The position numbers and the translations under genes were made by a program. A model generated the notes under the pieces. That model was not told where the DNA came from, did not search any database, and worked only from the letters and a program-made list of their open reading frames with translations. From Siphonodentalium dalli (Eukaryota; Mollusca; Scaphopoda; Gadilida; Siphonodentaliidae): a stretch of 64,000 nt of DNA. Positions within the stretch are counted from its first letter, which is position 1. The number at the start of each line of letters is the position of its first letter. Shown here one piece after another: positions 11,834 through 23,999 of this stretch. Location: positions 136,051,587 to 136,115,586 of the forward strand of contig CP136061.1 of the NCBI GenBank assembly GCA_032622095.1. The letters run 5' to 3'.

Positions 11834-12233
11834 TGATGCTATAAGGGTTCACAATCCGATTCGATGGTCCCCGTATCAGATTCCAACAACAACAACATTT
11901 CTTCAAAAGACGCTTTAGTTATCAGAACCAATTAATTGCCAAAAAATAATGCTAACCACTGTCAACAATTATACTCATTTTCCACGAACGTGTTATATAT
12001 CAACACTTTATTCAACGCAAGTTGGTATCGAGAGTATGTCGGTCGACTCATCGAATAATTGCTAGGCCGCCAAATATTCCATGTCGGTGGTGAAATATAA
12101 CAGATTTCAAAAAATGAATATCTAATAACTCTTATCTTTGGTGGGTGACTTTAATCAAATAAGGTTTACCCCCGAAGCCAAATAAATAGTAATTTAGGAG
12201 TGTTAATTCGGATTATGTATCTTTAATTTGTAA
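11834..12233 (-). mobile_element. Family C TTAA MITE, degraded
   Basis: Read on the minus strand it carries the family C blocks (GGCTTCGGGGGTAAACC, ATTGGCAATTAATTGGTTC in part) and ends near GGTTCACAATCCGATTCG. The ends are mutated. Confidence 0.6.
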
Positions 12234-12450
12234 ATACTCACCAGAATCGGTATTCCAGTTCGAGCATGTATGAAGAATTCCATTCATCGCACAAGAAACT
12301 ACGGGGATTGTATTGAAAACACCCCCAATCATACATGTTTAATAAGATATGTTTACACTGCCATTTCAATCAATAATCTACATATCTCTCCTTCAATCGG
12401 AAACGGAACAATACTAAACTGACATCCCAGCTGTCGAGCACGTAAGAATG

Positions 12451-12732
12451 TTAGATATAATGCAGTTCAGGAGAGCTAACAGGTTTCCAGATGGCTGTTA
12501 GCGATCTCGGGTATCCAGCTGTGGGGTCATTCATGAAGCGATCGGCGAACACGCAGTCGAGTCGCTCCAATGTGATCTTGTTCTCTTTCGCGTTGACGAC
12601 AATCAATTTATCGAAAACTGGTAGGACTGTTTGTTGGAATGAGATGACCGAGCGGCGTGACGCTGAACGACAACGTTTTCTGTCGCACGCAGGTCTTCGA
12701 TATTGCTGTTTGTCACCCGCTATACAGAGAGT
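12451..12732 (-). CDS. Possible terminal exon, unknown protein
   Basis: On the minus strand an acceptor-like CCGTTTTGCTGCTAG is followed by 93 uninterrupted codons and TAA. The stretch is GC-richer than its surroundings and its codons look coding (many GTC, ATC, GAC, CTC, GAG). The translation includes VFDKLIVVNAKENKITLERL. No ATG lies near the beginning, so it would be an internal or last exon. The plus strand is also open for 81 codons (12491-12736), so the strand is not certain, and no partner exon was found. Confidence 0.35.
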   Translation of the reverse strand, partial: TLCIAGDKQQYRRPACDRKRCRSASRRSVISFQQTVLPVFDKLIVVNAKENKITLERLDCVFADRFMNDPTAGYPRSLTAIWKPVSSPELHYI

Positions 12733-12739
12733 CTAGCAG

Positions 12740-14218
12740 CAAAACGGTGTTCATTTCCACTTTGATTTTGAAAATTCGTCCTTTCATGTGACATTAGAAA
12801 TTGCGTTCTCCTATTTCAGTATTCATGATGGTTTCAACGCTTCGTGAACTTGTCAATCGTAGGAAGATAACGTAAATGATGGAATGTCATTAAATTTGAA
12901 ATAGCAAAAAGTTTGAATCTCATTAAAGTGATGTGAAACACTCCACTAGGATGATCAAATATAAATTGAGAATAATCTTGCTCAAATCAGTTATTTTTTT
13001 AAGAATATTAATCCAAATTGACAACACACATTGTCCTTCTTATATATTAATTAAATGCAATGACTCTCGGTGACGAAATCATTTGTGTTAGTTTATAGTC
13101 GATATTTGCGTCCCGAATCAAGATGTATAATATTTACAACTGAGCCTAGTTCAGACGGTGATTTCTATGGAGTGGTATAGTCGATTTCTTTGGAATTTTC
13201 GGCGATGTTGGTAGAATGCTCCATTCTCCATGTTAGCATAGCGCCTGAGTACTAACTTATCAATTCCACGCACCTGAACAAGTCCATAATATGTCTTTAA
13301 AAACAAATCTGTTAGATATTCTTTTATTGCAGACTCAGTATATCCGAGATGAGTTGCTAGGAATGGCTTACTGGTGCCGAAGGTGTCATTGTCGCCACAT
13401 TATTGTGTGTTGGGTACCTATATAGATTTAAGAAAAGGACATTTTTGGGTACCCAGCTTGTCCTTTACGTGTTTATGCTATATAAATTATCACATTTCTT
13501 CGGGTTATGTCGCCGATAAAAATCAAATGTGAGGTAGGAACAACAGTTTTAAATATGACTATACACATGCTATATAGGCCTGCCATGTCATCGAATGAAA
13601 GATGTTAGTGTCAACTATGTGCTGAAAACACAGCAAATGTCAAGATGGGTACACAAAACACCTTTTCGTAAAGCTGGGTACAATCACGTCAAAATGTGAC
13701 GACAATAACCCCTTCAGACTTATTAGTCTAATCGCTTGCTGATATCTGTGGAAAATAGAAACAAACACGAATTACATATACGCCATGCAGGCGTGACATC
13801 TTGGAGCCATTTTTTTTTCTCTCAAGAAAATCATGCCGTAGTTTCCGGCTCTGAAACCGTCGCAAAAGACGGGAAATATTAATACCAATTTATATACTCA
13901 CAAAAAAGACGTACATGTATTGATGTCGTAGAAATTTATCAGCCGTTTCAACTTTCCTCATAAATGTGATACAAACGCTCTTTAATTTTAATATAATAGT
14001 AATATCAGGAAGGTACTTTATCGCTCTTTAAAGTTAAAAATATGCCTTTCCTTGTTTTATTCTGAGGTGATGAGGCTATGGTTGATTTCAGTTATTTTCT
14101 TCCGACACATAAAAAGGTGAATATCAGCAGACTATAGAGATAATTTCTTGTCGGTACTCTAATCCAGTTCGCTTTAATTAATATGTTTAATTCCAAACGC
14201 AGTAGCATATAGTAGATT
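12740..14218. other. No firm feature; one isolated acceptor-like site
   Basis: A good plus-strand acceptor (TATTCTTTTATTGCAG, near 13333) precedes 27 open codons, ending at a weak donor-like GTACCT. The phase does not match other candidate exons, so it is not called. The rest is AT-rich. Confidence 0.25.
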
Positions 14219-14653
14219 TTATTATTATATGACTATCGTTTTTCTTTCCCCAATACCACTATAGTAAATCGATCATTTCCCGACCATCGGATCAGCTACC
14301 GTTTGATCCGATGTCATACCACCCTTCTCTATCTCGCACACTGCGCATGTCCGTAAAAAGTCGGACGATTTATTATACAAAAACAGTTCCTTCTTTATTC
14401 TTGTTACTAGTGGCCTACATGTGGTTTCATTTCATAATTAATTGTGCATTTTAAATAAAAAGCATGTCATATAATAAACCTGTTATCGCTACAGTGAATT
14501 GATCTGGACTTCGAATCACGTCTCGTTGAAGAGGTCAGATCGCTGGATCAAAGTCGACGCCTGCGGCGGCTCGTTTGATCCAGCGATCTGACATATTCAA
14601 CTCGACGTGATACTTCGCCCAGACAAATTCACTGCAGCGATAACATGTATTTA
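14219..14653 (+). mobile_element. Family E foldback element, copy 1
   Basis: A repeat of about 430 bp shared with 20333-20763 (ATATGACTAT..TTTTTCTT, GACCATCGGATCA, ACTGCGCATGTCCGTAAAAAG). Its right part is a long hairpin, from CCTGTTATCGCTACAGTGAA (about 14480) to its complement, with GATCGCTGGATCAAA arms. Confidence 0.8.
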
Positions 14654-15010
14654 TCCACCCGTTAACTAACATTATTCTGATTGGGCAAAAGCCGCCACGT
14701 GATAAATTCGGGGAAAAGTCATATTGAACTCCCGAATGTCATATTGGACTCCCAAGTGTGCAATATGACTTTTTTGTCGGGACTTTCTGATGTCAGGAAT
14801 TAACTAGCGCAACACTAGTGGATTTAGCAGACGTTTCACTCCCGCATTGAGTTTTTTATTTTATTTCCGTGTTTACTGTTCCAAATCATGCTTTCTGATT
14901 ATCAAATACAGGCTTTTATAGAGAATTAAGTGCCGACAAATAACAAAAATATCCATTAAAGTTTTATTCCCAAAATTTGGATAAACATACAGATGGATAA
15001 TAAAAATGTC

Positions 15011-15130
15011 ATTGTACAATGTTGTGTACAGTATTGTTTTTCTTGTACTCGTCCATATTGTGGTGAAAGTCATATTGGACTCGACGCTGCGGAGTATAAG
15101 AAAAACACATACTGTACACAACATTGTATA
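15011..15130. repeat. Inverted repeat, 120 bp
   Basis: The arms ATTGTACAATGTTGTGTACA and TGTACACAACATTGTATAAT are joined by a loop that contains GTCATATTGGACTCG, a phrase repeated upstream at 14730-14760. Probably a MITE. Confidence 0.7.
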
Positions 15131-15567
15131 ATAACTTTATTATACATGCATGCAACATAATAACAAATTCGCAGAAAGCAAGAATGGTGTTAACTGTCAT
15201 ATATGAGTATTAGCATTTGATCGATTATGAAAGCCGTACAAAAGTACACACTCTGATACACCAAGCCCCAGTGGCAATTACCAGATTGTGAAATAAGGGA
15301 TAAACTGTTCTATCTCGCCATGCAGACACGCTTTCTAGTATGTTTACTGTCACCCAAGTATCCATAAGAAGCAACAAAAAACAATTCTGTGTAATTACCT
15401 CTCGATCAAATAATTTAAAATAGCAGCGATAACGGTCAGAGGGGACTTGTAGATTTGACTTTGACTATCGTGTTTGGAATCGAGATGTTGCAATGGGAGA
15501 TAAGAGATTCATGCAGAAGAGAAGATATGTTCAAGATATATAGCTACTATTCGCTTGTATTTTTCAG

Positions 15568-15743
15568 GACTAGGAATGACAATGTTAGTCTGCATGGGCT
15601 TGACGATTATTTCACTCATCTTTTGTAAATATAAAGACGAAATAAAGATGTGCATCGGTACGACTTTCTTATTCCACAGCCACGGACGAACCAAAAGAGA
15701 TCGTTTTCGCGTCCCAGCAGATATTCACCGCTGTGACATTTGA
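15568..15743 (+). CDS. Possible last exon with a membrane helix
   Basis: A strong acceptor (CGCTTGTATTTTTCAG, ending 15567) is followed by 58 codons to TGA. The first part, LGMTMLVCMGLTIISLIFC, is a plausible transmembrane helix; it is followed by a Lys/Arg-containing tail, as in the cytoplasmic end of a single-pass receptor. An AATAAA lies at 15981-15986. No upstream exon could be joined and the minus strand is also open here, so this is tentative. Confidence 0.33.
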
Positions 15744-15749
15744 TCCGCA

Positions 15750-16740
15750 CTCTGATGATTACTAGCAAAATTCAAGGCAGAGTTCAGTCCCCTGATGTAA
15801 TGGCCTGAATACTGCCAGCACGTACACAGAATATGAGGAAATCACTAATATTTTGTATTTAATACTTTATTCGTTTACAATTCATTCTGCATTATTCTGA
15901 GAAACGAACTATCCGTATATTCATTTTAAAATTAACTATAGATCTATAATCAGAACGAACTGTAACCAACGAAACTCTTAAATAAAAAGTGTTAGATTTA
16001 ATTACATAACGGTAAACATTGGAAAAGGTCAGACCATTGAAAAATATTCTGAAAATAATATTCAGAATGAAATATTTGAACTTACTACACGATTAGCGTT
16101 CTGGGTTGACAAATGACAAATCAAACAATTTTCTTTACATAGCATTTGTTTCAACATGGACAATTTGTTGGTTATTGTTGAACTATCCGTAATGAATATA
16201 AGAACAACGTTTATATATGTATCCATGTTCTTCGTGGTGGTGATGTTTTACAGACGTTTATATTTTGTGTACATTTACCCACTGAGAGTGCACTGAGTCA
16301 CTTTAAACTCGGAATTGGAACTGGAGATCCTGAATTGGACCTGCGTGATAATTAGTTCGCAATGATCACCCGATGCCTAGCTGTCTCCCATTGAAGTGCA
16401 TAATAATCGTAATCCTAAGTATAGTTCATTGGTATCCGATAAAACGATCTCCTGACTAGTAATAAAAGTCCCAGTGGTTAATGCACCATTATTTTGCAGA
16501 GAAATTAGATAGCCAGATGTTGCTCAATAATAAGGAACGATTATTGCTATCAGATATATGATAAAAGCATAAATATTGCCGCCTCCAACATTGACAGTGT
16601 GAAATTAGCGATGGTTGACAGACGAGCTTCTCTCGTACATCTGCATTGATGTGGGTGGGGATGGGGGCGTTAATAATTTATCTATATAGCATGCCAGTAG
16701 AGATCAAATCCCATCAGTTCAACACCTGGGAACTTTTTAA
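15750..16740. other. No supported gene
   Basis: AT-rich; contains the possible poly(A) signal of the candidate exon just upstream and otherwise only short open frames. Confidence 0.4.
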
Positions 16741-16745
16741 TGCTA

Positions 16746-16847
16746 TGACCACAGGTCCCCACAACAAAAATTTACCCCGCCCCAATAATACTAGAATTAA
16801 GTATTATTGAGGTGGGAGTAAATGTTTGCTCACGAGGACCTGTGGCT
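16746..16847. repeat. Hairpin repeat, about 100 bp
   Basis: The arms ATGACCACAGGTCC and GGACCTGTGGCTATG enclose AATAATACT and AGTATTATTG inner arms. Confidence 0.7.
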
Positions 16848-16911
16848 ATGACCTGTTCTGACCATGACATTTATACCTTTGAACAGACAACACCCGCAAT
16901 AATCTATTTCA

Positions 16912-17058
16912 AATAGGTGGTGGTAAAAGTACCAGCTCGATCTTGCATGACGTGAATTGATGCCCGGGAAAATGATCCATGATTGTAAGCTATGCAAAGC
17001 AAAATCCTCACATAAGTCGTCTAATAATTCAATATCGAGCTGGGACCTTCACCTACTG
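16912..17058. repeat. Inverted repeat with AGGTGGTGGTAAAAG arms
   Basis: AATAGGTGGTGGTAAAAGTA..AGCTCGAT on the left is matched by ATCGAGCTGGGACCTTCACC on the right; loop about 90 bp. Confidence 0.6.
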
Positions 17059-17059
17059 T

Positions 17060-19600
17060 GATATACATTATCAAAGAACAGGTCCCCGTTTCAAGAAGCA
17101 ATATATCATATATAGTATCGTATCTATCGTATTTATTGAAAAAAATTAAAATTAGAATTTTCCAAAACCAGCCATTTTGTGCGAGTCTACTGTGAGTACT
17201 ATTTATAGTTCATATGCAGCACAATATATATTTATAAAAAGGAAATAAATACACAAAGAATGAATTAATATGAATGCTCATTTGAAAACATGAATATGGA
17301 CAAAAATATAATTTCATAAATATTTAGAGCGTATATCCATTACTTCTTCATTATATATTTGGTTTATATTTGGCCAATGACAAACTAGTTTTAAGTCATT
17401 TCAGCTTACTTATAATATTTGACAAAATGGCTGGTTGTGGAAAATTTAAATTTCGCTTCCGGGTTTATGAAACTGTTTTTTTCTTTCTCTCAATAATACG
17501 AGAGATACGGGTCGTCGTGTGGCGTGAATGGTTTTGGTGGTCAGTAAACAATTCCGTAATGATGTATAACATATATATTCTACTTACTGTTGAGTGTATT
17601 TTTGAAGCGCAAGCCAGTGTACAAATCCGGCTCTTTGACCCAGTTTAGCGGACATAAAGTCAAACGAGTATCTGCGTCAGACCTCTCATAATCGGAGTTA
17701 TTCTGGATCAATTGAAGAGTAATAAAATATCTTTCATTTGTGAGTATTTTGAACCATTTTGTGGACTTTGAGAAAATGATAAAAATAATTAGGCCCGGCC
17801 AAGTTAGATACCTTTATATGCGATTAAGTTTAACCTGTGTCTTGAATTCCAAATTTGAATCCATCGGCACGTCATGCTGCACGCAGTTATCGGAGAAATG
17901 TTTTGAAAATTATAAGATCAGCTCTAGTTGGGAACTATCGAATTTGAACGCCGGCAGCCATCTTGTATTTTACTCTTTGCATGATTAACTCCTTTGGCAC
18001 ATCCCTCGACCGATCATCACTGAACTTCAGTTGGATCTTCAGGGTGACCTATGTAGTCAGTGTAGTCTTCTGGCAATTGGTCCGAAAATGTTCAAAACAC
18101 TACTATATATAGGACACTAATTTGTGAATGGTTTATAATCAACTGTTTTATAACTTATGATGTCGGCTAATATAGGCTGGACTGAAACCTTTTTATTTTT
18201 CAGACAAATGAGGGACCCACCCCTCTTTTTCCATGATTTTTACACTTATATCAGTTTTTAAATTGAAATAACTCCTAACGTGTTATGCTGATAATTTGGA
18301 ACATTTAGTCTTTATGCTGATTAAGGGTCAGACGCACGTTTTGCCAAAAATATCGCGGTATTTCAAATGGCTGTTCTCAAAATCTGCCAGGAATGTATTT
18401 GTGAAATTTGGTACAATCGATTATTGTGACATAATATTTAAGAATCATCGACCCATTGGATATTATAAAATCATTTACTTTACTTTTATGGAATGACAAA
18501 TATTAAAATTTTCACTGTTTTCAGGTACCAAGAACTTTTCAAAAGTGCAGTTCATATATCCATGATATCATATCTCAAGAGCACGAGAGGATACTTAATT
18601 TCATATCATATTTGTCAGCATACATGACCAAGATCAAGTTTAACTTTGCTAATTTGCAACTAAAATTTTAATTTAAAGGTCTGATTTCGAGCGATATTAT
18701 TAACAAATATGTGCATAAAACCCATGATGCCCGCGAATATGATTGTTCTATATTTTTAAATATTTTGTACATTTGCATATATTTTATCACCGTCCCCATT
18801 TTGATAGCCAATGGATGCATATCTAGACTGATTATTCTGCCCTGTTCTATTCTGCTATAGAAAACTTCTTGATTATACCTGGCTTTGGATCCGCCCTGAC
18901 TTTCTAACCAGAGTTATGCCACTTGTTTCTATTTATAGAAAGTTTTTATTTATAAAAATCCAATTTCATTCATATTTCGCATGTGGATCTCCCACAACAA
19001 TATCTCGATAGAGTTCGAAAACCATGTTTGGACCACTAATGACATAAGCCATTGCAATTGGATCACGATTGAGTGGAACATATATATCGTATCACGACAA
19101 CTGATCTCATGTTCATTCTATATTAACAGTATATGATACAATTAAAGTTTTATATATTATTTATTTGTTTGTTGCTAAATATTTCTCCAGTTAGTTATAA
19201 ATTATTCCCTCAGTTCAATCTAAGGCAAATTAAAGCACTTCAGCATTGCAAAATACAGGTATATATTGACCCTCCTACCAAAAGAGTGTCATGTAGGCTA
19301 TTGGACAATAGAAATATCACAATGTTTTAGGAAAAATTAGGAAAAACCATCAGGAAGAAAATGGAAAGCACCGGAAAAATGGACCACCAACCCACCGCAA
19401 AAATCCAATATGACGGCCAAGATGCTAAATTTTCGGCATTTCACCACTTGGAAAAAATGGGCATTTTTTGGCGTCATTTTATACATATAGCTGATATATA
19501 GAAGAGTCATTTACGCACGCAATGGAATCATATTATGCATTCCTGACCGGATAATAACGTAATATTCTCTTTCGAATCAGTGGGTATTATTGTTGTTATT
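17060..19600. other. Degenerate dispersed repeats, no gene
   Basis: Contains GCCATCTTGTATTTTACTC and ACTTCAGTTGGATCTTCAGG (about 17955-18045), phrases that return at 33440-33550 and 32790-32810 in altered form. Open frames at 17370 and 17740 overlap these and have no domain. The frame 19133-19330 has a hydrophobic start but nothing else to support it. Confidence 0.4.
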
Positions 19601-19639
19601 ATAACTCCACCAATGCATATGTATGTGTAGGAGATACAC

Positions 19640-20080
19640 CGGCTAGGATTCCTTTTATACTTGAGTTGAGGAATATTCACCCAAATCCAATTAAGATGGC
19701 ATCCAACATTGCGATCAGAAACTGATCTTCACATCAGTAAGCGTTATTGTCACGACATATCAACCAGCTTACTATTGTGAGTTGGGAATTCTGAGGAGAA
19801 ATACTTCTTATACCTCATCCAACAATAATCGTCCGATTTCCAAAATAGCGCCGAAGATTGTGAAAAATCACTGAAAATCCCTCTTATTCACATTAGTGTG
19901 CGTTATTGGCATGACAACTCCATCCTTTCTTACAATTACAATTGAGTTGGGAATACTGAGGTGAAGTAATTTACATACATCTTATCCAAGAAATAGTTTG
20001 CCAAATCCAAGATGTCGGCTAAAATGGCGACCGAAATTTGAAAAAAAAGATTCACTAGATCATATCAACACAATATTCTA
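19640..20080 (+). repeat. Degenerate tandem repeat, two to three units
   Basis: Two clear units each contain CGTTATT, GAGTTGGGAATnCTGAGG, CTTAT..ATCCAA and a CCAA..GG end. Unit length is about 170-180 bp. Confidence 0.55.
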
Positions 20081-20189
20081 GACTTCCTGGGAGAAGTGCT
20101 AGTCAGAACTTTTCAAACAATACATTTTCCGGTGTTTAGCTCACGATTGTTCTCCAAAGAGGCGGATCGTTTTTGTTTTGTTGCAAGCT

Positions 20190-20216
20190 CCCCCCCCCCC
20201 CCCCCCCCCCCCCCCC
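20190..20216 (+). repeat. Poly-C tract, 27 bases
   Basis: Uninterrupted C run followed by ATGGTAAC. Its length may be uncertain for sequencing reasons. Confidence 0.9.
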
Positions 20217-20332
20217 ATGGTAACATATGGTATAATTCATCTGCCAAATATGGGATCATTGTGAAATCTTGAACTTAAAATGCATACGGTCGGTGAGTAT
20301 ACTAGCTTTCAGAAGATCGTTATCTATCTACG

Positions 20333-20763
20333 TCTCTATTATATGACTATAGTTTTTCTTCCACAATACCACTATATATAGTAAAGCAATCATTTCCCGA
20401 CCATCGGATCACCTACAGTTTGATCCGATGGCATAACACCCTTCTCTATCTCGAATACTGCGCATGTCCGTAAAAAGCAGGACAGTTCCTTCTTTATTTA
20501 TGTTTCTAGCTATCGGCCTACCTGTGGTTTCATAACTAATTACAGTAATTGTGCTTTTTAAGTAAAAAAACAACTCATGAAATAAACCTGTTATCGCTGC
20601 AATGAAGTGATCTGGATTTCGCATCACATCTCGTTGGGGAGGTCAGATCGCTGGTTCAAACTTGACGCCTGCGGCGGCTCGTTTGATCCAGCGATCTGAC
20701 CTCTTCAACTCGATGCGATACCTCGCTCAGATCAATTCACTGCAGCGATAACATGTATTTATC
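20333..20763 (+). mobile_element. Family E foldback element, copy 2
   Basis: It matches 14219-14653 over its whole length, including the inner hairpin (about 20588-20757). Both copies end at GATAACATGTATTTATC. Confidence 0.8.
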
Positions 20764-20830
20764 AGACCTCATGGGGTTAACTACATGTACGCCTGGTGAG
20801 ATTCCAGGTTTGCTAGCCCCTTCTCAATAG

Positions 20831-21255
20831 ATGGTTCGTCAATTCACAAACTCAACGAGCGCAATGACGTACATGGACAACTTTGGCAGTGTTTCGAATG
20901 TTGCTAGCTTTCTCATTCCCTTGGACGGACTACTCTCTGTTACGGCCGCAGAAGACCATACTGTGCCCACGATTCTTGACCGTGATCCTACGCAAACTTT
21001 GTGACGTACAGTAGTAGTTTCGTCGAAGAGCTCACACAGAGAAGACCAATGATACACTGATACCCAGCTGATTATTTGAAAAAATGACGTTGATGGTTTT
21101 AGTGGTTGAGAGGTATGATTATGTAGTTGCTGACTTCCTAAAGTTTCATCCAATTGAAATCGAAGAAGGATGACACTAGTTTTAGATAATAAATTCAGTA
21201 AAAAGAAGAGGTCAATGAGAGTAATTGTTGTTTCTTCCTGAAATTGATGATTCAT
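20831..21255. other. Segment open on both strands, unassigned
   Basis: The minus strand is open for 138 codons (21255-20839) and the plus strand for 57 codons from ATG at 20831. The plus frame has more coding-like codon choice over its first 55 codons. Neither translation resembles a family I know and no splice partners were found. It could be a host exon or transposon remnant. Confidence 0.25.
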
Positions 21256-21259
21256 GTTC

Positions 21260-22980
21260 TGACGAGGTTAAACTAAATACCGAAGACACGTCAGTGGCAT
21301 TAGATTCATAGTCATCTAGCGCTAGTGAGTTCACAGTCGGTGGTGTGGCGTTGTACAGTCTTTCTGATTCTGAATCCACAAAATTAAGTGACCGAATTTA
21401 AGTTACGGTAAACCAATTTTATGGGTGATGATTTCTCTCCGGAGAAGGTGACAAAATAAAACACGTCCTAGCATAGGACTAACCTCGATTATTATAGGTC
21501 AGTTTGGTTATTGAATAAATCCAAACTTGGTCAACAGAACAAGTTGGTCAAACGTCAGGGGACACAATAATTTATCAGGCCATATAGAAAAAAGTTGATA
21601 CAAGAATCCAAGGTGTTACATTCGTTTAATGTTCAAATGTTGCATCTATTGACTACTGATATGGGAATTAAATTAATGCACTTTTTTTAGATTGCTCAAA
21701 TGATAGTACAGTACAAATAGTACAGGGCGGAAATTTTGAATAACAGTACGGACCCAAATAATAGTACAGGGTGGGTCTTTTCAGCTTCCCCATCATGATC
21801 ATTGCCAGATGTGTTAATTTAAAACTAATTATTATTTATCCTGTTTTATTATTTAAGTATTACTATATTAATAAATAATTGTCACTCTGTTAAAAGTGAA
21901 AAATAATGATTATCATATCCCATTTTCCTGACAGTGAGTTTTGCATCAGAGGATGAATATTCATGATGGCGAGCATATTTAGTAAACATGCATTATAAAA
22001 TAAGGATCATACATAACAACCAATAAACAACAGATTATATAATAATTATCATTATTATAATGATTATTTGGATCCTGAGAGTATGACCTTTGTTTTCTGT
22101 GAACGCATTTGAAATATTCACATTTTCTGGAAGACAACTTATGGAAAATACAATTTTCAAAACTATATTACAAATTTAATATGAAATCCACAGTTGATTT
22201 CATGCTCAAATGCCACCAGAGGCCTAATTTATTTTGCCTTTCATAAATATTTTATTTTCCACCTGGGAGAGGTTATTTATATAAGAAGGGGACACCCTCT
22301 CCCTTATCGTCTCCCCCCACTCGCCGCTTCCAGGTTCATGTGATACGTTCCGCATCATGCCCTATATAAGCTATTTCCCCAGGACAAATCTTGCCGATTA
22401 ACATGTTTTGGTATGGAGTGCATTCAATCGAGGGTTCAACTGAACACAATTTATTTGACTTGGACGCAAGTACCGCATTGTGGATTATTGCAATAACCAT
22501 TAATTAATTATGTGATTTATGCACGACGTGTCACGTATATGATCATATTAAAGTATCTTCATTATTGTTCTTAACACACCCGTCCATCCATTGATGTCTT
22601 TACTTTATCGCATATACTCTGTCTACACAGATTCGGTGGGATTCGTACCCCGGCAGTACTCCCTGCACGACATATGTTGAAATAACCAAATGACGTGATG
22701 GGCGATATCCTGCATGGAACCTATCAAAATAAGGGTGCTGCTACTCAACTATACATCTTCGTATGCTATCATCACGTGTATACTTTTAGCCTAGCTGTCC
22801 CTCCAAATGTGCAAGCTTTTTGGCAACAAAGTAGAGACTTTGTCTGATCATCCCCAAATCTCGGCATGTATCAACCATGCAGGGAATTAACTGCCATCAT
22901 GAATTGCTTCTGAGCACAGAAAGAGACCCCATGGGTATGTGTGAATCTTTGTGTTTTTGGAGATTAAAATTTGGGTAGTA
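21260..22980. other. No recognisable feature
   Basis: AT-rich sequence with a small cluster of AGTACAGGG-like phrases near 21700-21770 and a C-rich patch near 22310. No gene seen. Confidence 0.4.
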
Positions 22981-23034
22981 CAATCATGTAACACATGTTT
23001 TCAACAAGGTTCTAAGCCACATGTTTAATCGCCA

Positions 23035-23680
23035 TTTATTTATTTCGTTAAAAACACTTCTTCAATTATCTCCGTTATTTCGCTGCATTTTGTATTCCGC
23101 TATTTCGCTGTATTTCCTATTTCGCTTTTTCGTTGTATTTCATATTACGATAATTCGCTATATTTGACATAGTATGGGATATGGTATTTTATCACATAAT
23201 TTGGCCATAAAAGCAGTTTCATAATTATCGGTAATAGACACGTTTAATATCAGCGCGTGCGATGACGTCACAGCGTTCTTCAAATAACTTGCGATCGCTG
23301 TAGTTTATGATTGTTGTTTTCGATGAATATTTCGCGTTGCTTCGGGTTTATTTGATCATGTGATAAAAGGTATCTCACACTCGTCCTATTTTATACGTAA
23401 TTTATCAACCTCGTCCTCTAAATTCTATTTGAGCCTCGGTAAACCTCGGCTCAAATCGAATTTAGTGAACTCGGTTGATAAATTCCGTATAAAGTAGAAA
23501 CTCATGTGAGATCCTCGATATATGATATCCTATATTCTGATATGCAATCGAACATTTAGTGCCATGGGTGGTCGCGATTATATGCGAATAGCCATGTAAT
23601 CGTGAACCCCGATTACATATTGTTTGCTATATAATCCTTGGCGTATTGGCTGCTGTGTCATAAATGTTTCCGCTGCTTTA
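23035..23680 (+). repeat. TATTTCGCT-rich repeat, copy 1
   Basis: The block with TCTCCGTTATTTCGCTG, repeated TATTTCGCT-type 9-mers and TTCGCTATATTTGACATA recurs at 27060-27440. The two are collinear except that this copy contains an inserted foldback (23372-23512). Confidence 0.7.
23372..23512. mobile_element. Foldback MITE inside the TATTTCGCT repeat
   Basis: The arms ATCTCACACTCGTCC and its complement enclose inverted ATTTATCAACCTCG and GAGCCTCGGT blocks; about 141 bp in all. Its absence from the copy at 27060-27440 marks it as an insertion. Confidence 0.7.
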
Positions 23681-23999
23681 TGGTGGACATGTATCCGTCT
23701 TTTGATAACTGATAAATTGATAACTGATTAGACCAGACTCTGTAAATTTTGTTGCCATGAATTCGGCATATTGGTAATATATCTGTCTGGCAAAATAGTT
23801 CGTTGTCATGGTGATCTGCCAAATTTCACAAAACTACCTTCTGATTTGCTCCGATCAGATTTGCCGCGATTTGTGGTTGGCTGACACTGGCGTAATATTT
23901 TAACGTGATGGGATTCCCTTCTATTTCTTCCAGAGTATCAAACGCGTACGTGTATGCTCTATATAGACTGATTCCCCAAGAATGTCTATCACACTCTGG

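Noticed and set aside
13318-13420. Cys-rich exon after a good plus-strand acceptor
   Set aside because: Only 27 codons, weak donor, and its phase does not join with the candidate exon at 15568.
15568-15743. Toll-like receptor membrane/cytoplasmic junction
   Set aside because: A basic tail after a membrane helix is too general; no TIR domain or leucine-rich repeats are present.
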